NCBI RefSeq assembly: GCF_001665575.1
Contig: NZ_LZSU01000013.1
Coordinates: 25,826 to 89,825, forward strand
DNA from: Mycobacterium sp. 852013-51886_SCH5428379
GTDB lineage: Bacteria; Actinomycetota; Actinomycetes; Mycobacteriales; Mycobacteriaceae
Length of the DNA stretch: 64,000 nucleotides
Reading direction: 5' to 3'
A program made the translations under genes and the position numbers. Position 1 is the first letter of the stretch. Each line of letters opens with the position of its first letter. Positions 44,494-54,460 of the stretch are shown here, piece after piece. The notes under the pieces are model-generated. The model had not been told where the DNA came from, did no database searches, and saw nothing but the letters and a program-made list of their open reading frames with translations.

Positions 44494-47400
44494 GTGGGTA
44501 TGCGGCCCGGGCCCGCGGCAAGGATGCCGAAGCTGACGCGACGAAGCCGGATTCTGATCGGGGTGGCCCTCGCCCTGGTGGTGCTCCTGCTGATCGGGCC
44601 ACGGCTGATCGACACCTATGTGAACTGGCTGTGGTTCGGCGAACTCGGCTACCGCTCGGTGTTCACCACCGTCCTGTTCACCCGTGTCGTGGTGTTCCTC
44701 GTCGTCGCCGCGGTGATCGGCGGCATCGTCTTCGCGGGTCTGACCCTGGCCTACCGCACGCGGCCGGTGTTCGTGCCCACGGCCGGACCCAATGACCCGG
44801 TCGCGCGCTACCGCACCCAGGTGATGGCGCGGCTGCGGCTGTTCGGCATCGGCATCCCGGTCTTCATCGGCGTGCTGGCCGGCATCGTCGCGCAGACCTA
44901 CTGGGTGCGCATCCAGCTGTTCCTGCACGGCGGCGACTTCGGCGTCACCGACCCGCAGTTCAATCTCGACCTCGGCTTCTACGCCTTCGAACTGCCCTTC
45001 TACCGCCTGGTGCTGAGCTTCCTGTTCGTCGCGACGTTCCTGGCATTCGTGGCGAATCTGGTGGGCCACTACCTGTTCGGCGGTATCCGGCTGTCCGGGC
45101 GCACCGGTGCGCTGAGCCGCGCGGCGCGCATCCAGCTGGTCACCCTGGTCGGCGTGCTGATCCTGCTCAAGGCCGCCGCCTACTGGCTGGACCGCTATGA
45201 ACTGCTCAGCCACACCCGCGGCGGCAAACCGTTCACCGGCGCCGGCTACACCGACATCAACGCGGTACTGCCCGCGAAGCTGATCCTGCTGGCGATCGCC
45301 CTGATCTGTGCGGTGGCGGTGTTCTCGGCGATCGTGCTGCGTGATCTGCGGATCCCCGCGATCGGTGTCGTCCTGCTGCTGCTGTCCTCGCTCGTGGTGG
45401 GCGCGGGCTGGCCACTGGTCGTCGAGCAGTTCAGCGTCAAGCCAAACGCCGCGCAAAAGGAAAGCGAATACATCGCGCGCAGTATCACCGCGACCCGGCA
45501 GGCCTACGGTCTGACCGACCAGACGGTGACCTATCGCGACTATCCGGGCAACGCGCCCGCGACCGCCCAGCAGGTCGCCGCCGACCGGTCGACCACGTCG
45601 AACATCCGCGTCCTCGACCCGAACATCGTCAGTCCCGCGTTCACGCAGTTCCAGCAGGGCAAGAACTTCTACTTCTTCCCCGACCAGCTGGCCATGGACC
45701 GCTACCGCGACGACAACGGCAACCTGCGCGACTACGTCGTCGCCGCACGCGAACTCAACCCCGACCGGCTGATCGACAACCAGCGCGATTGGATCAACCG
45801 GCACACCGTGTTCACCCACGGCAACGGGTTCATCGCCTCGCCGGCGAACACGGTCCGCGGCGTCGCCAACGACCCGAACCAGAACGGTGGCTACCCCGAG
45901 TTCCTGGCCAGCGTCGTCGGCGCCGAAGGCGTCGTATCCCCGGGCCCGGCTCCGCTCGACCAGCCGCGCATCTACTACGGCCCCGTCATCGCCAACACCG
46001 CTGCGGACTACGCGATCGTGGGTGAGAACGGCGCGCCCCGTGAGTACGACTTCGAGACCAACACCGAAACCAGGAACTACACCTACACCGGTTCCGGTGG
46101 CGTGCGGGTCGGGAACTGGTTGGCGCGCAGCGTGTTCGCCGCCAAGTTCGCCGAGCGCAACTTCCTGTTCTCCAACGTCATCGGCGAGAACAGCAAGATC
46201 CTGTTCAACCGCGACCCCGCCGACCGCGTCGAGGCCGTCGCGCCGTGGCTGACCACCGACACCACGGTCTACCCGGCGATCGTCAACAAGCGCGTCGTGT
46301 GGATCGTCGACGGCTACACCACGTTGGACAACTATCCGTATTCGGAGCTGACGTCGCTGTCGTCGGCGACCGCGGATTCCAACGAGGTCGCCATGAACCG
46401 CCTGCAGCTCAACAAGCAGGTGTCCTACATCCGTAACTCCGTCAAGGCCACCGTCGACGCCTACGACGGCACCGTGACCCTGTACGCCCAGGACGAGAAC
46501 GACCCGGTGCTGCAGGCGTGGATGAAGGTGTTCCCGGACACCGTCAAGCCCAAGGGCGACATCAGCGACGAACTGCAGCAGCATCTGCGCTACCCCGAGG
46601 ACCTGTTCAAGGTGCAGCGCGCACTGCTGGCCAAGTACCACGTCGACGATCCGGTGACCTTCTTCTCGACGTCGGACTTCTGGGACGTCCCGCTCGACCC
46701 GAACCCGACGGCGAGCAGCTTCCAGCCGCCGTATTACATCGTCGCCAAAGACCTTGCGATGGAGGACAGTTCGGCGTCGTTCCAGCTGACCAGCGCGATG
46801 AACAGGTTCCGGCGTGACTTCCTGGCCGCGTACATGAGTGCCAGCTCCGACCCGGATACCTACGGTCAGATCACCGTGCTGACCATTCCCGGCCAGGTCA
46901 ACGGTCCGAAGCTGGCGTTCAACGCCATCAGCACCGACACCACGGTGTCCCAGGACCTCGGTGTCATCGGCCGCGACAACCAGAACCGGATCCGGTGGGG
47001 CAACCTGCTGACGCTGCCGGTCGGGCCGGGCGGTCTGCTGTATGTGGCACCGGTGTACGCCTCGCCGGGCTCCAGTGACGCCGCGTCGACGTACCCCCGG
47101 TTGATCCGCGTGGCGATGTTCTACAACGACCAGGTGGGATACGGGCCGACGGTGCGCGACGCGCTGATCGAGCTCTTCGGTCCGGGTGCCGACGCGACGG
47201 CCACCGGCCCAGCGCCCACCAGTGCCGACGGTCAGGCGCCGAGGGCCACCCCGCCCGTGGCCGGACAGGCGCCGTCGGGTCAGCCGCCCGCAAACCAGGC
47301 CGGCAGCGTTCCCGCGGCGCCGGCTCCGGAGGCGGCCGTCCCCGGTCCGACCGGACCCCAGCAGCTGTCGGCGGCGAAAGTCGCGGCACTGCAGGAGGTT

Positions 47401-47514
47401 CAGGAGGCCATGAGCGGTCTGCAGAGCGCGCAGCGCGACGGCAACTTCGCCCAGTACGGGGAGGCGTTGCAGCGGCTCGACGACGCGATGGCGGCTTACA
47501 GCGAAGCGCGCTGA
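44494..47514 (+). CDS. UPF0182 large membrane protein
   Basis: 1006 residues. The first 320 contain about seven transmembrane helices (for example [17 protein letters not shown] and [17 protein letters not shown]). The large external domain (about 330-870) includes [13 protein letters not shown] and [14 protein letters not shown] motifs. A Pro/Ala/Gly-rich linker (about 900-955) and a coiled-coil-like end follow ([21 protein letters not shown]). GTG 44494 has GGAG 7 bases upstream. The family is conserved in actinobacteria (Rv3193c) without a proven function. An inverted repeat CCACAT-cag-ATGTGG (44432-44446) lies upstream and could be an operator. Confidence 0.9.
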   Translation: MGMRPGPAARMPKLTRRSRILIGVALALVVLLLIGPRLIDTYVNWLWFGELGYRSVFTTVLFTRVVVFLVVAAVIGGIVFAGLTLAYRTRPVFVPTAGPNDPVARYRTQVMARLRLFGIGIPVFIGVLAGIVAQTYWVRIQLFLHGGDFGVTDPQFNLDLGFYAFELPFYRLVLSFLFVATFLAFVANLVGHYLFGGIRLSGRTGALSRAARIQLVTLVGVLILLKAAAYWLDRYELLSHTRGGKPFTGAGYTDINAVLPAKLILLAIALICAVAVFSAIVLRDLRIPAIGVVLLLLSSLVVGAGWPLVVEQFSVKPNAAQKESEYIARSITATRQAYGLTDQTVTYRDYPGNAPATAQQVAADRSTTSNIRVLDPNIVSPAFTQFQQGKNFYFFPDQLAMDRYRDDNGNLRDYVVAARELNPDRLIDNQRDWINRHTVFTHGNGFIASPANTVRGVANDPNQNGGYPEFLASVVGAEGVVSPGPAPLDQPRIYYGPVIANTAADYAIVGENGAPREYDFETNTETRNYTYTGSGGVRVGNWLARSVFAAKFAERNFLFSNVIGENSKILFNRDPADRVEAVAPWLTTDTTVYPAIVNKRVVWIVDGYTTLDNYPYSELTSLSSATADSNEVAMNRLQLNKQVSYIRNSVKATVDAYDGTVTLYAQDENDPVLQAWMKVFPDTVKPKGDISDELQQHLRYPEDLFKVQRALLAKYHVDDPVTFFSTSDFWDVPLDPNPTASSFQPPYYIVAKDLAMEDSSASFQLTSAMNRFRRDFLAAYMSASSDPDTYGQITVLTIPGQVNGPKLAFNAISTDTTVSQDLGVIGRDNQNRIRWGNLLTLPVGPGGLLYVAPVYASPGSSDAASTYPRLIRVAMFYNDQVGYGPTVRDALIELFGPGADATATGPAPTSADGQAPRATPPVAGQAPSGQPPANQAGSVPAAPAPEAAVPGPTGPQQLSAAKVAALQEVQEAMSGLQSAQRDGNFAQYGEALQRLDDAMAAYSEAR

Positions 47515-47533
47515 CCCTTGCGGGTGCTGCCCT

Positions 47534-47539
47534 TAAGCT
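47534..47539 (+). promoter_or_regulatory. -10 element for a leaderless start
   Basis: TAAGCT ends 6 bases before GTG 47546, fitting TANNNT. Confidence 0.5.
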
Positions 47540-47545
47540 CGGTGG

Positions 47546-50500
47546 GTGCATTTCCGCGTACTCGGGTCGCTGCAGGTGGTCGACGGTGACCGCCCGGTCG
47601 ACATCGGCCCGCCCAAGCAGCGTGCGGTGCTCGCCGTGCTGCTGCTGGCGTCCGGACGGGTGGTCTCGGTCGATCGGCTGATCGACGCGGTATGGGGCGA
47701 CGACGCGCCCGGTAGTGCGACGGCCGGTCTGCAGGCCTACATCTCGAACCTGCGCCGGGCGTTGCGCGACGGGACGCATGGGCAGGTGGCCTCGCCGATC
47801 GTGCGTCAGCCACCCGGTTACTTCCTCGGATTGGACGCGGGCCGGCTCGACCTTGCGGAGTTCGCCGCCGGTGCCGGCAGGGCTGCCGAGGCGCTGGCAG
47901 CAGGGGACTGGCAGAGCGCGCTCGACACGGCGGATGCCGCGCTCGGGTTGTGGCGCGGGCCGTTCCTCGCCGATTTCCGGGACGAGCCCTGGGCCGCCGA
48001 GGAGGCGGCACGCGCCGAGCAGCAGCGCATCGAATGCCTCGACGTCCGGGTCGCTGCGTTACTGGCGCTGGGCCGGGTTCCGCAGGCGCTCACCGCAGCC
48101 GCCGACCTGCACAGCGCCGATCCACTCGCCGACCGCGGCTGCTGGCTGCAGATGCTCACCCTATACCGGGCCGGCCGCGCCTCCGACGCGCTGGAGACCT
48201 ACACCCGATACGCAACGCTTCTCGACACCGAACTGGGTCTCGAACCCGGCAGCGAACTGCGCGATTTGCAGACCGCGATCCTGCGGCAGGCCCCCGAACT
48301 GGCCGCCTGGCCGCGCCCGCCGGAATGGACCGGGGCGCAGGAGGTCAGCACCCCCGCGCCGCCCGACATCGGTCCCGGGGCGGCCGAGGTGCAGCCCCGG
48401 CGCGCAGGGTTGATCGGACGCGACCGCGAGATCTCCGCGGTGACCCAGGTATTCGCCGATGTGGCGGTGGGATCGACGCGGTGGCTGGTGCTCTCGGGCC
48501 CGCCGGGTATCGGTAAGACCCGGCTGGCCGAGGAGTTCGCCGAGCGGGTGGGCGAAAGTGGCGGGCGGATCGTCTGGGTGAGTTGTCCCGACGAACGTGC
48601 CACCCCGCCGTGGTGGCCGATGCGCCAACTGGTTCGCGCCCTGGGCGCCGATCCCGACGACCTGCTCCAAGTTCCGGCCAACGTCGATCCCGATACCGCG
48701 AGATTCCATGTCTACGAACGTGTTCAGGCCCTCATCGAATCCGTTCCCGGACCGTTGGCCATCGTCGTCGACGACGTCCAGTGGGCCGACTCCACCTCGG
48801 CGGCCTGTCTGGCCTACATCGCCGGATCGCTGCGCGACCGCCCCGTGGCCATCGTCCTGACCCTGCGCGACGGCGAGCACAGCTCCGAGGTGGCGCGGCT
48901 GGTGGCCACGGTGGACCGCCGGGACCGCAACCGGCACATCGCCGTTCCGGCGTTGTCTCCGGAAGACGTTGCCGCCCTGGCCAATCAGATCGCCGATGAT
49001 CCACAGCACATCGTCACGGACGCCGAAGCCGCGCTGCTCGCCGTTCGGACGGGCGGCAACCCGTTCTTCGTGTCCGAATACGCCCGGCTGCCGCGGACGC
49101 AGCGGATGGGCAACGAGATCCCGGTGGCGGTGAAGTCGGTCCTCGACCGCCGACTCGACGGGCTCGGCGAGGCGGCGGTGCAGATGCTGCGCGCCGCAGC
49201 GATCATCGGTGACACCGTCGACTCCGATGCGATCCCGGTACTGGCGGGCGCCACCGGGATGGACGTCGACACCCTCGCCGATCACCTCGACGACGCCGCC
49301 GACGAACGCATCCTCATCGCCGCACACACCGGGGACGGATACACCTTCGCCCACGGCCTCCTGCGCGACCACCTGATCGCGGGCATCCCCACCATCCGTC
49401 GGCAGCGACTGCACGCCCGCATCGCCGAGGTGCTCGCCGACAGCACGGCAGACGATGCCCTGACTCGTCGCGCCCAGCATCTGCTGGCCGCGCAACCGTT
49501 GATCCAAACCGCCGAGGTCGTCGACGCCTGCCGACTGGCCGCGCAGGATGCCACCGCGCGGTGGAGTTCGGACATTGCGGCCCGCTGGTGGCAGGCGGCC
49601 CTGGACGCCTATGACCGGTTGCCGCCGGCCCAGCGTGTCGACAGCGAACGTGACGCCCTGACCGTCTCCCTACTGGAGGCGCACTCGCGGGCCGGCCGCG
49701 GCCGGTTGGTGCTGGTCACGGTGGAGAAACAGCTGGGCGAGGCCGTGGACACCGGCCGGACGGCGACGGCGGGGCGGGTGGCCAGCGCCCTGTTGCGGGC
49801 CAGTGGCGGCTGGCCGTGGCTGGCCCCCGGGCACGATCCCGGCATGTTGCTCTCGCTGCTCGACCGGGCGGTGGCGCTGGCCGACGCAGACCCGGCCGCG
49901 GGTGCGCGGGTGCGGGCGGCGCTGGCCGTTGGGAACTGCTACCACCCGGACGGCGGCGTGGCGGCGGGGCTGCTCGACCGCGCAGGCGAACTGGCTGACG
50001 AGACCGGTGATCCGGACGTCATCGCCGACGTGCTGATGGGCCGGCTGATCACCTACTCCGGCGTCGCCACCCGCAGCGCCGAGACCCTTGACTGGGTGGC
50101 GCAGATGAAGTCGTTGCGCCACAGCAGGTTCCGTGAGGACAGCGTGATCGCTCACTCGGTGGCGACGATGGCGACGATGAACCTGGCCGACGTCGAAGGC
50201 ACCCAGTCGCACCTGCGGGCGGGGATCGCCGGCAGCGAGGAGTTGCAGCTACCGGTGCTGCGAGCCCAGCTGCGCTGGATGGAGGCGGTGCTGGCGGTGT
50301 GGCGGGGTGACTTCGCCGAGGCTGAAAGACATCACGCGATCGCCGCGCACGTACACGAGCAGACCGAGCTGTACGAGGCGGGCAGCGGCCTGGTGGCGGC
50401 GGTGACCCTGATGCGGGAGAAGGGCGATGCGGTGCCGCCGGGCTGGCCGGGATTGCGCGCGGACGTCGAGAGCGGCGGGCAGGGCATGGTCGGTCTGGTG

Positions 50501-50992
50501 CACACCGCACTGCTGACCATCCAGAGCGGAGCGCAGGCGCAGGAACAGGCCCGGTTCCGGCTGCGTGAATGGCATGCGGTCCCCGACCGGCCCCACGTGT
50601 GGACGACGCTGGGTCACGCGGCGCTGCTGGCCCACCTGGCAGCCGATCATCGGCTGCCCGAATTCGCCGCCGGACTTCTCGATGTGCTGAGACCGTTCGA
50701 GGACCGCATCGCGGTGATCGGCCAGGTGGGTGCCGTCGGCCCCGTAGCGCTGGCGTCGGCGCGGCTGCACGCTCTCCTCGGTGCCGGGGACGCCGCACTG
50801 GCGGCCGTGCGCCGCGCCGAGGACATCGCCGAACGCACCGAGGCGGCGCCCACGCTGCTGCGCTGCCGGTTGGTGCGCTGCGAGTTGGGCCCGCCGGGGC
50901 CGCAGCGCGCGGAGCAGGCCCGGGCGATCGCCGCAGACGCGGAGAAGCTCGGTATGCACGCCGTCGCCAGGGCCGCGCTGACACTGCAGTGA
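47546..50992 (+). CDS. Large AfsR/SARP-type regulator with AAA ATPase and TPR-like domains
   Basis: 1148 residues. Winged-helix OmpR-type DNA-binding domain at 1-90 (QRAVLAVLLLASGRVVSVDR), BTAD domain at about 95-245, then a STAND-type ATPase with SGPPGIGKTRLAEEF (Walker A) and LAIVVDDVQWAD (Walker B). The remaining 550 residues are helical, TPR-like. Such proteins activate secondary-metabolite or stress genes by binding direct repeats. The start lacks a Shine-Dalgarno and has a -10 hexamer in front. CTTGG boxes with 11-bp spacing lie directly after its stop, before a flavin oxidase gene, which is the likely target. This pair is not part of the conserved Rv-type order. Confidence 0.9.
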   Translation: MHFRVLGSLQVVDGDRPVDIGPPKQRAVLAVLLLASGRVVSVDRLIDAVWGDDAPGSATAGLQAYISNLRRALRDGTHGQVASPIVRQPPGYFLGLDAGRLDLAEFAAGAGRAAEALAAGDWQSALDTADAALGLWRGPFLADFRDEPWAAEEAARAEQQRIECLDVRVAALLALGRVPQALTAAADLHSADPLADRGCWLQMLTLYRAGRASDALETYTRYATLLDTELGLEPGSELRDLQTAILRQAPELAAWPRPPEWTGAQEVSTPAPPDIGPGAAEVQPRRAGLIGRDREISAVTQVFADVAVGSTRWLVLSGPPGIGKTRLAEEFAERVGESGGRIVWVSCPDERATPPWWPMRQLVRALGADPDDLLQVPANVDPDTARFHVYERVQALIESVPGPLAIVVDDVQWADSTSAACLAYIAGSLRDRPVAIVLTLRDGEHSSEVARLVATVDRRDRNRHIAVPALSPEDVAALANQIADDPQHIVTDAEAALLAVRTGGNPFFVSEYARLPRTQRMGNEIPVAVKSVLDRRLDGLGEAAVQMLRAAAIIGDTVDSDAIPVLAGATGMDVDTLADHLDDAADERILIAAHTGDGYTFAHGLLRDHLIAGIPTIRRQRLHARIAEVLADSTADDALTRRAQHLLAAQPLIQTAEVVDACRLAAQDATARWSSDIAARWWQAALDAYDRLPPAQRVDSERDALTVSLLEAHSRAGRGRLVLVTVEKQLGEAVDTGRTATAGRVASALLRASGGWPWLAPGHDPGMLLSLLDRAVALADADPAAGARVRAALAVGNCYHPDGGVAAGLLDRAGELADETGDPDVIADVLMGRLITYSGVATRSAETLDWVAQMKSLRHSRFREDSVIAHSVATMATMNLADVEGTQSHLRAGIAGSEELQLPVLRAQLRWMEAVLAVWRGDFAEAERHHAIAAHVHEQTELYEAGSGLVAAVTLMREKGDAVPPGWPGLRADVESGGQGMVGLVHTALLTIQSGAQAQEQARFRLREWHAVPDRPHVWTTLGHAALLAHLAADHRLPEFAAGLLDVLRPFEDRIAVIGQVGAVGPVALASARLHALLGAGDAALAAVRRAEDIAERTEAAPTLLRCRLVRCELGPPGPQRAEQARAIAADAEKLGMHAVARAALTLQ

Positions 50993-50998
50993 CGTCCG

Positions 50999-51038
50999 CT
51001 TGGAGAGCGCTTGGCGCCGCCGCCAAGCCGACGCCAAG
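50999..51038 (+). promoter_or_regulatory. Candidate SARP operator: paired CTTGG boxes, 11-bp period
   Basis: CTTGG at 50999-51003 and 51010-51014, and its complement CCAAG at 51023-51027 and 51034-51038. Each pair is spaced 11 bp (one helical turn), and the two pairs are mirror images about 51018.5. Direct repeats on an 11-bp period are the hallmark of SARP binding sites. The oriented consensus is GCTTGGCG. Confidence 0.6.
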
Positions 51039-51089
51039 CGCATTGATCTTCACTGGGCACCGACTTCACCGCCCGGGAAAGGACTTCTG

Positions 51090-52478
51090 ATGACCATGAC
51101 CGACCTCACCTGCGACGATCTCGCCGACCGGCTGACCGGTCTGCGCGAGCAGGTGGCCGCGCCGGTGGCACTGCCGGGGGAGGCCGGCTACGAACGGTGC
51201 ACGCCGTGGAACGTGGCCGCCGACGTGCGCCCGGCGGCGGTCGTGCTGGCCAGGACGGCCGGCGACGTCGCCGAGACGGTGCGCTTCGCTGCGGCCAGGG
51301 GCCTGCAGGTGACCGTGCAGTCCACCGGGCACGGCGCCATCGGTGTCAGCCCGGATACCGTCATGATCGTCACCTCGGGGATGACCTCGTGCACAGTCGA
51401 CGCGCACAACCGCATCGCGCGGGTGGGTGCCGGAGTGCGCTGGCAGCAGGTGCTCGACGCGGCCTGCCCGTTCGGGCTGGCGCCGGTGCTGGGATCTGCG
51501 CCGAGCGTAGGTGTCGTCGGCTTCCTGACCGGCGGCGGGATCGGCCCGCTGGTGCGGACGGTGGGTGCATCATCGGACCATGTCCGCAGCTTCGAGTTGG
51601 TCACCGGCACAGGTGAACTGCTGCACGTGACGCCGGAGCGGCACGCCGATCTGTTCTGGGGGTTGCGGGGCGGTAAGGCGACGCTCGGGATCGTGACCGC
51701 GGTCGAGATCGATCTGCTCCCCATCCCCGAGTTCTACGGTGGCGCTCTGTACTTCGACGGCACCGATGCGGTGGCGGTGCTGCACGCGTGGGCGCGGTGG
51801 TGCGCGACGCTGCCGGAGACGGTGAACACCTCGATTGCGCTGCAACAGCTTCCGCCGCTGCCCGGGGTGCCGGAACCGCTGGCGGGCCGGTTGACGGTCG
51901 CGGTGCGCTACACGTCGGTCGGCGACCTGGGGGAGGGGCAGCGGCTGCTGGAACCGATGCGGGCGGTGGCGGTACCGGTCCTGGACGGCACCGGGGTGTT
52001 GCCGTTCGCGGCGATCGGGATGGTGCACGCCGATCCGGTGGATCCGATGCCGGTGTGGGAGAACCACACGCTGCTACACGGTGTCGACGCCGAGGCCGTG
52101 GAGGCGCTGCTGGCGGTCGCAGGGCCCGGTTCGGGTTCGGTGCAGGCGATCGTCGAGCTCCGGATGCTCGGCGGAGCTTTCGCCCGCGAACCGCGGCACC
52201 GCAGCGCGATGTGCCATCGAGACGCGCCGTTCGCGTTGACGACGATCGGTGCGCTGGCGCCGCCGGTGGCCGAGATGGTGCCGCAGCATGCGGCGGCGGT
52301 GCTCGCGGCGATGGCGCCGTGGTCGACCGGCGGGCAGCTGCCGAACTTCGCGCCGGCGGCCGATGCGCAGCGGGCGGCTCGGGTCTACACGGAGGACACG
52401 CGGCAGTGGCTGGCCGCGCTGGGGGAGCGCTACGACCCGGTGGGCATCTTCCGCACGGGCCAGGTCGTCCGCGGCTGA
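51090..52478 (+). CDS. FAD-binding oxidoreductase, berberine-bridge-enzyme-like
   Basis: 462 residues with a PP-loop FAD_binding_4 domain: VTVQSTGHGAIG holds the His usually linked to the FAD 8-methyl group, and GVVGFLTGGGIGPLVRTVG the second flavin-binding loop. The Cys that forms the second covalent bond in BBE enzymes (CPTVG-like) is Ala here (GSAPSVG), so attachment is at most through His. The BBE-type C-terminus ends YDPVGIFRTGQVV. It oxidises a small alcohol, sugar or aromatic compound; the substrate is unknown. ATG 51090 has AAAGGA upstream. Likely controlled by the neighbouring SARP regulator. Confidence 0.87.
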   Translation: MTMTDLTCDDLADRLTGLREQVAAPVALPGEAGYERCTPWNVAADVRPAAVVLARTAGDVAETVRFAAARGLQVTVQSTGHGAIGVSPDTVMIVTSGMTSCTVDAHNRIARVGAGVRWQQVLDAACPFGLAPVLGSAPSVGVVGFLTGGGIGPLVRTVGASSDHVRSFELVTGTGELLHVTPERHADLFWGLRGGKATLGIVTAVEIDLLPIPEFYGGALYFDGTDAVAVLHAWARWCATLPETVNTSIALQQLPPLPGVPEPLAGRLTVAVRYTSVGDLGEGQRLLEPMRAVAVPVLDGTGVLPFAAIGMVHADPVDPMPVWENHTLLHGVDAEAVEALLAVAGPGSGSVQAIVELRMLGGAFAREPRHRSAMCHRDAPFALTTIGALAPPVAEMVPQHAAAVLAAMAPWSTGGQLPNFAPAADAQRAARVYTEDTRQWLAALGERYDPVGIFRTGQVVRG

Positions 52479-52490
52479 CCCCTTCCCCGC

Positions 52491-52547
52491 GAGCGTGCGT
52501 GTCTGTACGCAGACACGCCGGTGAAAGCGTGCACTTTGCGCACGCTC
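52491..52547 (+). repeat. Dispersed 57-bp nested inverted repeat, copy 3
   Basis: Begins 13 bases after the flavin oxidase stop. Outer arms GAGCGTGCG and CGCACGCTC; inner hairpin CGTGTCTG-tac-GCAGACACG is longer and fully paired. One base longer than the other copies (extra base in the inner loop/arm). It separates the oxidase from the tRNA gene. Confidence 0.9.
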
Positions 52548-52631
52548 GCGGAGGGTGAGCAGCGTCATAGCGTCCGGCGACCTCGCGATTTGGAGGACCG
52601 CCGCGACCCCGGTAACCTCGTGTTCACCCAA

Positions 52632-52705
52632 CGCGGGGTGGAGCAGCTCGGTAGCTCGCTGGGCTCATAACCCAGAGGTCGCAGGTTCGAATCCTGTCCC
52701 CGCTA
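52632..52705 (+). tRNA. Initiator tRNA-fMet (CAT anticodon)
   Basis: A full cloverleaf: acceptor CGCGGGG/CCCCGC with a C1-T72 mismatch, D arm GAGC...GCTC, anticodon arm CTGGG-CTCATAA-CCCAG, variable AGGTC and T arm GCAGG-TTCGAAT-CCTGT. The unpaired first position and the three consecutive G-C pairs of the anticodon stem mark the initiator. The CCA end is not encoded (CTA follows A73). Confidence 0.95.
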
Positions 52706-52713
52706 CTAAGTAG

Positions 52714-52748
52714 AACGGCCCTCGGAGATAATCCGAGGGCCGTTTTTT
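52714..52748 (+). terminator. Intrinsic terminator of the tRNA gene
   Basis: AACGGCCCTCGGA (52714-52726), loop GATAA, then TCCGAGGGCCGTT (52732-52744) running into TTTT. A 13-bp stem with a T-tract, the clearest intrinsic terminator in the window. Confidence 0.95.
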
Positions 52749-52781
52749 CATGGCTCGGGCGGCCCCGCGCATTGGTGAACC

Positions 52782-52826
52782 GGCCAAAGAGTTCGTCCAT
52801 ATTGCATACGATCGGCCAAGAAGTTC
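52782..52826 (+). repeat. Direct repeat upstream of putP
   Basis: GGCCAAAGAGTTC (52782-52794) and GGCCAAGAAGTTC (52814-52826) differ at two positions and lie 32 bp (three turns) apart, 72 bases before putP. This may be a regulator site or a remnant of recombination near the tRNA. Confidence 0.55.
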
Positions 52827-52897
52827 AGATAGCCGTCCTGCTTTCATGATCGAAATGACGAGCGCATCTCACGACCTTCGACGGAACGAGTGAACTC

Positions 52898-54427
52898 ATG
52901 TCCGACACCGCGTTTCAGATGTTGGCGATCGGGCTGTACTTCGCCCTGATGCTCGCGATCGGCTTCTACGCCTTCCGCCGGACCAGCGACCTCGACGACT
53001 ACATGCTCGGCGGCCGCAAGCTCACCCCTCCTGTGGCGGCGCTGTCGGCGGGCGCGTCGGACATGTCCGGATGGCTGCTCCTCGGCGTCCCCGGCGCCAT
53101 CTACGCCTCGGGCCTTGTCGAGTCGTGGATCGTGATCGGTCTGGTGATCGGAGCCTGGCTCAACTGGAAGTTCGTCGCACCGCGGCTGCGGGCCTACACC
53201 GAGGTCGCCAACAACTCGATCACCGTGCCGAGCTTCTTCGAGAACCGGCTGCGTGACAGATCGCATGTCCTGCGGATCGCGGCCGGCGCCATCATCCTGG
53301 TGTTCTTCACCTTCTACGTGTCATCCGGCATGGTCGCCGGTGGCGTGTTCTTCGAGACGTCCTTCGGCTCGTCCTATCTGACGGGCATGCTTCTGGTCGC
53401 TGGAGTCACGCTGTGCTACACGCTGTTCGGCGGCTTTCTCGGTGCCTCACTCACCGACGTCGCGCAGGCGCTGCTGATGTTCGCCGCACTCGTCACGATC
53501 CCGGTCGTCACGATCTTCGCCACCGGCGGGCCCGGCGAGATGGTCAATCTGGTCCAGGCCGCCGACGCCGCCCACAACGCCGCCAACCCCGGTGACGAAG
53601 TCCATCGCACGTCACTGTTCTTCGGCGGGAGTTTCCTCGCCATCGTGTCGGCCGCGGCCTGGGGGCTCGGCTACTTCGGCCAGCCTCACATCATCGTCCG
53701 GTTCATGGCGATGCGCTCCTCGGCCGATGCCAAGGCCGGTCGCCGGATCGGGATCAGCTGGATGATCCTGACCTCAGCAGGGGCGATCCTCACCGGATTT
53801 GCGGGGCTGGCGTACTTCTTCCGCGAAGGCGTGACTCTCGACAATCCCGAGACGGTGTTCCTCGAGTTGGCGAAGGTGATGTTCCATCCGTTCGTCGCCG
53901 GGATCGTGCTCGCCGCGGTGCTGGCGGCGATCATGTCGACGATCTCGTCGCAGCTCATCGTGTGTTCATCAGCCCTCGTCGAAGACATCTACCGGGCGTT
54001 CGGCAAGGAGGCCAGTTCGAAGAAATTGGTCGTCTACGGGCGCCTCGGGGTGCTGACCGTCGCGGTGGTGGCGATCCTGTTGGCGCTCAACCCGGACGGG
54101 TCGATTCTCGACCTGGTCGGCTTCGCGTGGGCCGGCTTCGGCGCCGCGTTCGGCCCCTTGATCATCCTGTCGCTGTTCTGGCGCAAGCTCACCACGCCCG
54201 GTGCGGTCGCGGGCATGATCGCCGGTGCCGTCGTGGTCGGCATTTGGGGTCAGACCGAGGCCCTGTCGAGCGCGATGTACGAGATCGTTCCCGGCTTCAT
54301 CGCATGCCTGGTCGTCGCTGTCGTCGTATCGCTCATGACGGCTCGGGAGGACGACGAGATCCAGCGCGAGTTCACCGAGATGGCAGAGATGGCCGAGAAG
54401 ATCGACGAATCCGCGGCTTCCGCCTGA
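52898..54427 (+). CDS. putP: Sodium/proline symporter (SSS family, PutP-like)
   Basis: 509 residues with about 12-13 transmembrane helices. DDYMLGGRKLTPPVAALSAGASDMSGW is the typical start of TM2 with the Na+-site Asp/Ser residues; GYFGQPHIIVRFMA and AAVLAAIMSTISSQLIVCSS are the PutP signatures including the Na2-site Ser/Thr. It takes up proline with Na+. ATG 52898 gives MSDTAFQML. No putA/putB is nearby, so it may serve osmotic adjustment or nitrogen scavenging. The C-terminus is acidic and Glu-rich. Confidence 0.9.
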   Translation: MSDTAFQMLAIGLYFALMLAIGFYAFRRTSDLDDYMLGGRKLTPPVAALSAGASDMSGWLLLGVPGAIYASGLVESWIVIGLVIGAWLNWKFVAPRLRAYTEVANNSITVPSFFENRLRDRSHVLRIAAGAIILVFFTFYVSSGMVAGGVFFETSFGSSYLTGMLLVAGVTLCYTLFGGFLGASLTDVAQALLMFAALVTIPVVTIFATGGPGEMVNLVQAADAAHNAANPGDEVHRTSLFFGGSFLAIVSAAAWGLGYFGQPHIIVRFMAMRSSADAKAGRRIGISWMILTSAGAILTGFAGLAYFFREGVTLDNPETVFLELAKVMFHPFVAGIVLAAVLAAIMSTISSQLIVCSSALVEDIYRAFGKEASSKKLVVYGRLGVLTVAVVAILLALNPDGSILDLVGFAWAGFGAAFGPLIILSLFWRKLTTPGAVAGMIAGAVVVGIWGQTEALSSAMYEIVPGFIACLVVAVVVSLMTAREDDEIQREFTEMAEMAEKIDESAASA

Positions 54428-54435
54428 CGCCCCGG

Positions 54436-54460
54436 CAGCGCTCGTCAGCGCTCGTCAGCG
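54436..54460. repeat. 10-bp tandem repeat, 2.5 units
   Basis: CAGCGCTCGT repeated twice plus CAGCG, nine bases after the putP stop. Between it and metN lie further short palindromes: GGTG-gt-CACC and CCGTGC-cac-GCACGG (54530-54544). Confidence 0.75.

Noticed and set aside
44437..46641. A 734-codon minus-strand frame opposite UPF0182
   Set aside because: It mirrors the codon pattern of the UPF0182 gene, has His/Gln/Arg-rich composition and no domain.
52665..52847. A 60-codon minus-strand frame over the tRNA
   Set aside because: It crosses the tRNA and its terminator and ends in vector-like phrases common to tRNA-overlapping false calls.
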